A stretch of DNA of 6,174 nt, from contig JACNHM010000498.1 in NCBI GenBank assembly GCA_014383605.1, positions 1 to 6,174 of the forward strand, given 5' to 3'. Positions within the stretch are counted from its first letter, which is position 1; each line of letters opens with the position of its first letter. A program made the position numbers and the translations under genes. Positions 1 to 6,152 of the stretch are shown here, piece by piece. The stretch comes from Chloroflexota bacterium. GTDB lineage: Bacteria > Chloroflexota > Anaerolineae > UBA3071. The notes beneath the pieces are model-generated. The model searched no databases. It worked only from the letters and a program-made list of their open reading frames with translations, and had not been told where the DNA came from.

Positions 1-21
1 CCCAGCCCGCCAGACCTTTGC

Positions 22-2970
22 CTACTGCCCGCCGCCCCCCGTGATCAGGGGCAGGAAGATCATCGCTCCCTCCGGCTCCGCCCGGTGCACGCGCAGGGCC
101 GGATCGCCCAGCAGCCCATAGGTCTCCACGAGATCGTCGTACTTGCCCGTGGGCGAGTTGGCCATCAGGTACAGCTTGCCCAGGGTGGTGGCCGCGCCCA
201 GTTCCTGCATCCCATCCTGGAACAAGGCCATGAACAGCCCCTGTTCCAGAAGATCGTGCCCCGTGGCCAGGCCCAGGCCGGTGGGTGACCAACTGGCCAC
301 GGCGCCACCGCCCTCCTGACGCACGTTGGCCTCGCCGAACGCCTGATACCCCAGCGCTGCTTCGTGGAAATACCCCTCCAGACAGGTCATCGGCAGCGCG
401 ATGGTCAGCTTGTCTGCGTTGGTCAGTCTGCCCAACGCGGCGATGTCCAGCAGTCGCTCCTCCGCCCAGTAGTTCTTGGTGGCATGGCCGATGAAGCTCG
501 TCAGCAGCGCGCCGCTGTTGATCGTGTCCACGATCTCCTGCTGGCAAGCCACCGCCGGATTCTCATCGGCACAGGTACTGGCCAGATACACCTTGGTCGC
601 CACGTACGGCTCCGGCAGGAACTTGACCGTGTTCGTCGGCGGGTCGGCGTAGCCATCGGCGATACCGTTGGAGAGATCATAGAAGTTCCCGCCGCCTCCT
701 TCCAGATCGTCGGCGATGAAGAGCACGTTGCGGTTCCACTCCCCTTCCGCCGGGTGGGTCTCGTAGCTCAGGATCTTGTTGACCATCCTTTCTGCCTCGT
801 CGGGGGAGTTGACCGGCAGCCGCCCGATGTGCAGGTCGGGCACGATGTCCTCGCCGCTCACACAACCGTAGCGGTTGTCCGTCGCCGTTTCTCCCTGGAT
901 GGGATCCACCAGCTCCAGATACGGCGGCACGTAGGTGGGGGCGCTGGAAGGCACGTAGTGACGAGGATCGTAGGTGCCATCGCCCACCAGCAGCACGTAG
1001 GTGGGCGCCGGCCGGGGCCAGTGGTCGTAGGCGTAAGCCAGGAAGTCATGGATGGCTTCCGCTGACGCCAGCCCGTAGCCGAATTCGTCGTAGGCGTCTT
1101 GCACGTCCACGATGCCCACCCGCAGCCCCTGCGCGGCGCGGTGATCGGCCAGAGGCTGTATCGCCGCCAGGAAATCGCCGTGGCTGACGATGATGTAGTC
1201 GGCCCCCGCGGCAGGCGACTGCAGCGCCGACGGGGTATCCAGTTCGATGGGCGGCGTCAGCCGCTGGGCGGCGGTCAGCGCCAGATAGCGGCGGTCGCCG
1301 TCGTGGCTGTCGCCGAAGTGCAGCGTGTAGCTCGTGCTTTCGGGCGAGACCGTGGCCCCCATGATGGTGCTCACGTTGGCCGCGTCGGTCACGTCGTAGA
1401 CGGCGACGTCCTGGCTGCTGAAGCCGCTGACGCCGTATTGCCAGGCGCCGGCCTGGTCACCGCCGAAGGCCAGGCTGTCCCCTGCGGCCACGGTGGTGCG
1501 CTGGTAGAGCACCCGCAGCCAGTCCACGTACACCTGATCGAAGTACTGCCCTGGGGTGTCGTTGGCCAGCTCCACGCGGATCGTGTTGCTGCCTTCGGCC
1601 AGGTGATCCTGCGGGAAATCCACGGCGGCGTGGTAGGCGGTGCGGCCGCCCCACAGATCGTCGTGGATCTGGTGGCCGTTCACGTACAGCCGCAGGTGGT
1701 GCACGCCGCTGTAATTGCCCGCCAGCGAGACCTGCAGCGTGGCCGTGGACGCCGCCGTTGCCAGATGTTGCATGGTGAAGGGATAGTCCCGCCAGCCGGG
1801 GTTCGGCCCGGCGGCCTGGACTGGCGGATGGTCGTACCAGTGATTGGCGTCCTCTTGCATGGGCAGCCCGGAGATGTAGATGTCGTTCTGCTCCAGATGC
1901 ACAGGGGCGGCGAAAGAGGCGGCCGTGTCCCCCTCCGGCTGGCTGGGCTTGTCGGCCATGCGCAGGCCGGCAGCGCCGCCGTAGGTCAGCCAGTAGACGT
2001 TATTGCTGGTGTAGATGGCATCGGTCGCCTGGCCGTAGAAGAGCACGAGGTCCCCTTCGTCGAAACGGCCATCTTCCTCACCGATAACGCCGGTGGCCAC
2101 CTCCTGTCCCCCGTTGAACAGCCGCAAGGTGCGCGGGTCCAACGTGTCCACAGGCAATCCGGCGCCGGCCAGCGTCGTCCGGTTCAACTCGTAGAGGCCA
2201 TCCTCTTCCACCATGAGCTTGTAGCCCGGATCAGGCGGCGTCCAGGCCGCCGTCAGTGCTGCCGCCTGGGCCGGGCTGCCCCGCCAGGCCCGCGCCGCCT
2301 CGTAGTTCACCAGCACACTTCGCAGCGCGGCCTCAAACTCCTCCGCTTCCCTCTCCAGCGATGAGGCCGTCGCCTGTGCCTGCCCGGCGAACCGCAAGGT
2401 CACGCGCAGCCGCCGCTGCTGTTGCAGCTCCCCGCTCAGCGGGTGGACCTGAAACGGCGACACCTCCAGGCGAGCGATGCGCTGGCTGCGCAGGAAGCCC
2501 AGTTCAGTCACACGGGCTGCCTGCGGCGGATAGAAACCGTCGCTGCCGTACACCGTCGGATCGGGAACCGTCTCCCGCTCCACGTAGCGCACCAGCTCGC
2601 CTTCGCCCTGTTCGGCCACCGCTTCGGGGGCCGGGCAGATGGCGAAGCTCCCCGGCACGCGCACCGTCTCCAGCGGAGTGACCTCCAGCGCCAGTTCGGC
2701 ATCGGGCGGCACCCCCAGCAGGAGGATCCGCAGCGGGTGCTGAGGATGGCCCGCCTCACCGCTCTGAACGGTGCCGGGCACGTGAATGCGCTGGCAGGCC
2801 GCGCCGCTCACCACCGCCTCCTCCAGCTCGTAGTCCGGCGTGTGCACTTCCAGGACGATGCTCTGCCCATCGGAGCGCAGCAACTGCACACCAGGTACGG
2901 TTCCTGCCAACGGGGGGGCGGCAGAAGTCGGGAGTGCGAGTGCCAGCACCAAGCCCAAGGCCATCAGCAT
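22..2970 (-). CDS. Secreted gingipain-like cysteine peptidase (family C25) with N-terminal propeptide region
   Basis: Predicted extracellular cysteine endopeptidase of 982 aa, counted from the ATG at 2970. Order of parts: hydrophobic signal segment at residues 3-14 with likely cleavage near TSA (15-18); region 27-198 resembling the C25 propeptide, including an R-x-x-x-L-E-V-x-P-F-Q stretch at 164-174; a pre-catalytic module at 250-338 (EEDGLYELN, DEGDLVLFYG, YWLTYGG); a beta-sandwich, probably galactose-binding-like, at 411-503; and the C25 domain at 590-960. The C25 landmarks are GDG 663-665, HIGRLPV 714-720, catalytic His829 in GHATK and Cys863 in MTCLEGYF. The His-Cys spacing is 34, close to the 33 known for RgpB. 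Cys800 and Cys809 may form a disulfide. The protein ends FLPLITGGGGQ with no type IX sorting domain. The frame stays open through the heptamer array to an ATG at 3171, which is judged spurious. Starts at 2970, 2964 (best Shine-Dalgarno spacing) and 3024 (would add a basic n-region) all remain possible. The family call is firm; substrate specificity cannot be read from sequence. Confidence 0.92.
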   Translation of the reverse strand: MLMALGLVLALALPTSAAPPLAGTVPGVQLLRSDGQSIVLEVHTPDYELEEAVVSGAACQRIHVPGTVQSGEAGHPQHPLRILLLGVPPDAELALEVTPLETVRVPGSFAICPAPEAVAEQGEGELVRYVERETVPDPTVYGSDGFYPPQAARVTELGFLRSQRIARLEVSPFQVHPLSGELQQQRRLRVTLRFAGQAQATASSLEREAEEFEAALRSVLVNYEAARAWRGSPAQAAALTAAWTPPDPGYKLMVEEDGLYELNRTTLAGAGLPVDTLDPRTLRLFNGGQEVATGVIGEEDGRFDEGDLVLFYGQATDAIYTSNNVYWLTYGGAAGLRMADKPSQPEGDTAASFAAPVHLEQNDIYISGLPMQEDANHWYDHPPVQAAGPNPGWRDYPFTMQHLATAASTATLQVSLAGNYSGVHHLRLYVNGHQIHDDLWGGRTAYHAAVDFPQDHLAEGSNTIRVELANDTPGQYFDQVYVDWLRVLYQRTTVAAGDSLAFGGDQAGAWQYGVSGFSSQDVAVYDVTDAANVSTIMGATVSPESTSYTLHFGDSHDGDRRYLALTAAQRLTPPIELDTPSALQSPAAGADYIIVSHGDFLAAIQPLADHRAAQGLRVGIVDVQDAYDEFGYGLASAEAIHDFLAYAYDHWPRPAPTYVLLVGDGTYDPRHYVPSSAPTYVPPYLELVDPIQGETATDNRYGCVSGEDIVPDLHIGRLPVNSPDEAERMVNKILSYETHPAEGEWNRNVLFIADDLEGGGGNFYDLSNGIADGYADPPTNTVKFLPEPYVATKVYLASTCADENPAVACQQEIVDTINSGALLTSFIGHATKNYWAEERLLDIAALGRLTNADKLTIALPMTCLEGYFHEAALGYQAFGEANVRQEGGGAVASWSPTGLGLATGHDLLEQGLFMALFQDGMQELGAATTLGKLYLMANSPTGKYDDLVETYGLLGDPALRVHRAEPEGAMIFLPLITGGGGQ

Positions 2971-2971
2971 G

Positions 2972-2977
2972 CCTCCT
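2972..2977 (-). promoter_or_regulatory. Shine-Dalgarno sequence of the downstream C25 gene (AGGAGG)
   Basis: The minus strand reads AGGAGG here. It lies 7 nt before the ATG at 2964 (ideal spacing) but only 1 nt before the ATG at 2970. A second weaker motif, AAGAGG (2980-2985), lies 9 nt before 2970. The two ATGs differ by only two residues (Met-Leu), so the product barely changes. Both motifs sit at the degenerate end of the heptamer array, so the array appears to supply the ribosome binding site. Confidence 0.6.
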
Positions 2978-2979
2978 CG

Positions 2980-3189
2980 CCTCTTACGCCCTGCCCCCTG
3001 TCTTGTACGTCTTACGTCTTGCATCTTGCCTCTTGCATCTTGCCTCCTGCCTCTTGCATCTTGCCTCCTGCCTCTTGCCCCTTGCCTCCCGCCTCCTGCC
3101 TCCCGCCTCCTGCCTCCCGCCTCCTGCCTCCCGCCTCTTGCATCTTGCCTCTTGCATCTTGCCTCTTGCATCTTGCATCTTGCCTCTTG
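2980..3189. repeat. Degenerate heptanucleotide tandem repeat array (about 30 units of 7 bp)
   Basis: Splitting this segment every 7 bases gives 30 units with no insertion or deletion. The 25 units at 3015-3189 are clean: on the plus strand seven CCTCTTG, seven CATCTTG, five CCTCCTG, four CCTCCCG, one CCCCTTG and one CGTCTTG. The last five units (2980-3014) are degenerate. On the coding (minus) strand the units are CAAGAGG, CAAGATG, CAGGAGG and CGGGAGG. There is higher-order 14-bp alternation: CCTCCCG/CCTCCTG across 3085-3133, flanked by CATCTTG/CCTCTTG blocks. The array starts 4 bp after the stop codon of the upstream peptidase gene and ends at the ribosome binding site of the downstream one. 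It resembles the short heptanucleotide repeats known from cyanobacteria and seen in other bacteria; its function is unknown. Confidence 0.95.
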
Positions 3190-3193
3190 TCCC

Positions 3194-5977
3194 CTACCGC
3201 ACCACCATCGGCAGCCGCAGCCACCAGCGCATGGTGGCCTCGGCCAGCCCGTATCGTTCCGCCGCGCCGTCGAGATTGATGATCTCCAGGACGTAGTGGT
3301 AGGTCATCCCCGCCGCCGCCTGCTCATCGAGGTACGTATAGGTGCTGCCACTGTCGCGGCCAGACCAAACGGCGAAGATCGGTTCCTCGCTGAGGAGCGC
3401 CAAATCGCCATCCGGGGCCTGCCGGCGCAGCACGCCGAAGCCCAGCATGTCCAGCTCGCTGGCCGTCTGCCATTGCACCAACACACCATCGGGCTGCGCC
3501 TGAGCATTGAAACCGGCCATGCGCACACCGGTGGGACCGCCACAGTTCTCGTCCATCTTGACCTTGAGCGCCGGGTCGCCGAGCAGGATGAAGGTGTCCA
3601 TCAGATCGTCGTATTTGTCCGGCGGCTGGTTGTCCCACAGGTATTGTTTTCCGGCCGTGGTGGCCTCGCCCACGGTGTCCACACCATCCTGGAACAGGGC
3701 CAGGAAGAAGCCCTTGTTCAGGTAATCGTGCCCGGTGGTCAGCCCGAAGCCCGTGGGCGACCAACTGGCCACGGCCCCATGCACGGGCCTGCGCGTGGCC
3801 GCTTCACCCAGGGAGGAATAGCCCAGGGGTGGCTCGTGGAAGAAGCCCTCGTAACAGGTCATGCCCAGAAAGATAGGCAGGCAGGGGCCATTGTCCAGCG
3901 TGTTCAGCACCGCCTCGTCCAGCAGCCGATCCTCGGCCCCCCAGGCCGTCTTGGTGGCATGTCCGATGTAGTTCACCACCAGCGCCCCCGTGACGTTGAG
4001 GGTGGTGGTGATCTCGTAGCGGCACTGGGCCGGCGTGCTGCAGTTGCCCTCGGGTGGATCTCCCAGGTAGACTTTGCTGCCGGTGTACGGAGGTGGCAGA
4101 TACTTGATGGTATTGGTCGGCGGGTCCTCGTAGCCGTCGGCGATCTCATCGGAGAAGTCATAGAAGATGCCACCGCCCCCCAGAGGATCATCGGCGATGA
4201 ACAGCACGTTGTTGCTCCAACCGTTGCACGTGCAGCCCGCCTCGTAGTTGATGATCTTGTCCACCATGGCCTGCGCCTGGGCCAGGTCGTTGACCGGCAG
4301 CCGTCCGATGTGCATGTCGGGCATGAGGTCGGCGCCTTCGAGGAGGACGAAGCGATTCTCGCAGGCCGTCTCCCCCAGGATGGCGTCGGCCAGGTACAGA
4401 TAGGGCGGGATGAAGGTGGGGGCGCTGTTGCCGATGTACTTGCGCATGTCGTTGTTGCCGTCGCCCATCAGCAGAACGAAGGCCGGCTTAGGCGGTTGCC
4501 AGTTGTCGTAGGCGTATTGCAGGAAGTCGTGGATCGCTTCCGCCGACATCAGGCCGCCGTTGAACTGGTCGTAGATCTGTTGCACGTCTATGAGGGCCAC
4601 GCCGTGATCCGGCGCCCGGTAGGAGGCCAGCCGCGCCGCCTGGGACCAGAAGTCGGCGTGGCTGATGACGATGTAGTCGGCGCCGTTGCCGGTGTCCAGC
4701 AGATCCGCCGGCGTGTAGGGGGACGCGGGATAGACGACTTCCGCGAACCCCAGCGGGGTGAGCCACGCTGCCGGCGTCAGGGTCAAGGCCAGGTAGCGGC
4801 TGGCCGCGCTCCCCGCGTCGCCGAAGCTCACCGCGCCGCCCGCCACCGTGGTGTTGACGAAGCGCTGCACGTTGGTCATGTCGCTGACGTCGTACACTTC
4901 GATCTGGTCGCTGCTGAAGTTGGTGACATTGTAGGCCCAGGTGCCCGCGACGTCGTTTCCGAAGGCCAGAACGTCCCCTTCCGCCACGGTGGTATCGTAG
5001 TAGCCCACCCGCAGCCAGTTGACGTACACCTTGTCGTAGGTCTTGCCGGCCGTGTTTTCGACCTCCACCCGGATGGTGTTGGTGCCATTCTGGAAGAGAG
5101 CCTGCGGCACGTCCACCGTGGTCTCGAAGACCTGGTAGCCGCCCCAGGTGGGGCTGCCATCCAGCACCTGGTGGGCCGCGTCACTGCCATTGACGTACAG
5201 GTTCAGGTGGTGCAGGCCGGCGGTGAAGCCCAACATCTTGACCGTGAGCGTGCCGCTGAAGGAGCCGGTGGCCACGTTGTTGGCCGTGAAGGTGTAGTTG
5301 CGATAGCCGGCGATGGGGCCTGTGGCCTGCATCCACCAGCCGACCCAGTGGTCGGCATCGTGCTCGAAGGGATAGGCGGCGAAGTACTCACGGCTCTGCT
5401 CTATGTGCACCGTGTGCAGGAAGGGATCGGCCGAACTGCCGCTGAGCGAGCCGTCCTTCTCGCCCATGGGTATCCTGTTGGCGCCGCCGTAGGTCAGAAA
5501 GAAGGTGTTGATGGCCGTGTACTTGTTGGTGGGCAACAGGCCGTCGTGGAAGAGCGAGTCCACGCCCCGGCCGTAGAAGAGCACGGCCTCCCCCGGCTCG
5601 AAGGTGCTGTCGCCGTTCCCCACCACCTGGATGGGCACTTCCTGGTCCATCCAGAAGACGCGGAAGGTGGCCGGGTCAATGGTGCCCACCGGCAGCCCGG
5701 CGGCATCCAGAGTGTCGTAGTCCAGCGCGTACATGCCGTCGGTCTGTACGGTGATCCTGTACAGGGGCGTGGGCGGCGTCCATTGGGAGATCCCCGCTGG
5801 CGCCAGCTGTGCCGCGGCCGCCACAGGCGCGCCGCGCAGGCCGAGCTCCGCTGCTGGGCTTGTCCCCAGCGCCGTCGAGGGGCTCAGGAAAAGCATGGCC
5901 CCGAGGGCCAGCATCAGGCCCAGGGCAACGGCGATCGCTTTGATCAGATTGACGTGTTGAGTGTGTGTTCCGTCCAT
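3194..5977 (-). CDS. Secreted gingipain-like cysteine peptidase (family C25) with C-terminal FN3-like domain, no propeptide
   Basis: Predicted exported cysteine peptidase of 927 aa, paralogous to the gene downstream. Order of parts: signal peptide with basic residue Lys13 and hydrophobic core about 14-31, cleavage probably near residues 36-38; pre-catalytic module 72-170 (QTDGMYALDYDTL, EPGEAVLFYG, FLTYGG); beta-sandwich 242-340; C25 domain 433-805; Ig/FN3-like module 815-912 containing WQTASELDMLGFGVLRR and ending in a GMTYHYVLE strand. C25 landmarks are GDG 505-507, HIGRLPV 556-562, catalytic His673 in GHATK and Cys708 in MTCYEGFF, 35 residues apart. Cys646 and Cys652 match a Cys pair in the paralogue. 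The C-terminus is LRLPMVVR. The region matching the paralogue's propeptide is missing: only about 30 residues separate the signal peptide from the pre-catalytic module, so activation may differ. The ATG at 5977 is chosen because it directly precedes the signal peptide and has an upstream GGAGG. Family call firm; target proteins unknown. Confidence 0.94.
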   Translation of the reverse strand: MDGTHTQHVNLIKAIAVALGLMLALGAMLFLSPSTALGTSPAAELGLRGAPVAAAAQLAPAGISQWTPPTPLYRITVQTDGMYALDYDTLDAAGLPVGTIDPATFRVFWMDQEVPIQVVGNGDSTFEPGEAVLFYGRGVDSLFHDGLLPTNKYTAINTFFLTYGGANRIPMGEKDGSLSGSSADPFLHTVHIEQSREYFAAYPFEHDADHWVGWWMQATGPIAGYRNYTFTANNVATGSFSGTLTVKMLGFTAGLHHLNLYVNGSDAAHQVLDGSPTWGGYQVFETTVDVPQALFQNGTNTIRVEVENTAGKTYDKVYVNWLRVGYYDTTVAEGDVLAFGNDVAGTWAYNVTNFSSDQIEVYDVSDMTNVQRFVNTTVAGGAVSFGDAGSAASRYLALTLTPAAWLTPLGFAEVVYPASPYTPADLLDTGNGADYIVISHADFWSQAARLASYRAPDHGVALIDVQQIYDQFNGGLMSAEAIHDFLQYAYDNWQPPKPAFVLLMGDGNNDMRKYIGNSAPTFIPPYLYLADAILGETACENRFVLLEGADLMPDMHIGRLPVNDLAQAQAMVDKIINYEAGCTCNGWSNNVLFIADDPLGGGGIFYDFSDEIADGYEDPPTNTIKYLPPPYTGSKVYLGDPPEGNCSTPAQCRYEITTTLNVTGALVVNYIGHATKTAWGAEDRLLDEAVLNTLDNGPCLPIFLGMTCYEGFFHEPPLGYSSLGEAATRRPVHGAVASWSPTGFGLTTGHDYLNKGFFLALFQDGVDTVGEATTAGKQYLWDNQPPDKYDDLMDTFILLGDPALKVKMDENCGGPTGVRMAGFNAQAQPDGVLVQWQTASELDMLGFGVLRRQAPDGDLALLSEEPIFAVWSGRDSGSTYTYLDEQAAAGMTYHYVLEIINLDGAAERYGLAEATMRWWLRLPMVVR

Positions 5978-5988
5978 CGTCTACATTT

Positions 5989-5993
5989 CCTCC
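5989..5993 (-). promoter_or_regulatory. Shine-Dalgarno sequence of the upstream C25 gene (GGAGG)
   Basis: The minus strand reads GGAGGAAATG, and GGAGG ends 11 nt before the chosen ATG at 5977, slightly longer than usual. An ATG immediately followed by TAG (5986-5981) sits between the motif and the start. It is too close to the motif to be a good start and would make only a one-codon frame. The site supports 5977 as the start; no better ATG lies upstream in this frame. Confidence 0.55.
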
Positions 5994-6027
5994 GTCGTTG
6001 CAATTCTCAGCAGATCCAAGGTTGCTC

Positions 6028-6051
6028 CTGCCGGACTGCCAAGTCCGGCAG
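6028..6051. repeat. Perfect 10-bp inverted repeat (hairpin) in the leader of the upstream C25 gene
   Basis: CTGCCGGACT (6028-6037) is exactly complementary to AGTCCGGCAG (6042-6051), with a 4-nt GCCA loop. If the promoter lies further upstream, the hairpin is in the 5' leader, about 50 nt before the start codon. On the minus strand the flank after the stem is GAGCAACC, with no T run; on the plus strand it is A-rich. It therefore does not look like an intrinsic terminator for either strand. It could be a dispersed palindromic element, a leader RNA structure or a protein binding site; the sequence does not decide. Confidence 0.75.
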
Positions 6052-6086
6052 AAAGAAAGCTCGCCAAACTTCTCACACAAGATGTA

Positions 6087-6152
6087 GGTTCGTAGTGGCG
6101 ACTTCAGTCGCTCTTCTCCGCCTGCAGACGACCGAAGTCGTCACTACGAGCC
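6087..6152. repeat. Long imperfect inverted repeat, possible dispersed palindromic element
   Basis: The arms at 6087-6110 and 6129-6152 pair over 24 positions. As plus-strand RNA there is one A-C mismatch (A6106/C6133) and two G-U pairs; the loop is 18 nt (6111-6128). The core 21-nt arms (TCGTAGTGGCGACTTCAGTC... and its partner) have the self-complementary look of REP- or MITE-like intergenic elements. No transposase gene or target-site duplication is visible. The rest of the leader (5978-6174) shows no open frame I trust and no -35/-10 pair I would call. Confidence 0.7.

Noticed and set aside
1..21. Sequence downstream of the second peptidase gene
   Set aside because: Only 21 bp remain after the stop codon; no terminator or gene can be judged.
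1099..2364. Long plus-strand open frame (421 codons) opposite the downstream peptidase
   Set aside because: It is the antisense of a confidently identified C25 gene. Its product is rich in Val, Arg, Gly and His with no recognisable domain, typical of shadow frames in GC-rich DNA. The same applies to the open frames at 364-1065 and 2422-3279.
2980..3189. CRISPR array
   Set aside because: Units are 7 bp and contiguous with no spacers, and no cas genes are present.
2934..3296. Plus-strand frames through the array encoding Leu/Ala/Ser/Cys/Pro-rich peptides
   Set aside because: These are the reverse complement of the heptamer repeat, open in several frames only because the unit lacks stop codons. 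No ribosome binding site or conserved sequence supports them.
6028..6051. Intrinsic terminator
   Set aside because: No T run follows the stem on either strand, and on the minus strand it lies upstream of the peptidase gene rather than after a gene.
5676..6080. Minus-strand open frame overlapping the start of the upstream peptidase in another frame
   Set aside because: It overlaps the signal peptide and pre-catalytic coding region out of frame, and its product has no recognisable features. The frame starting at 5977 has a signal peptide and family domains.
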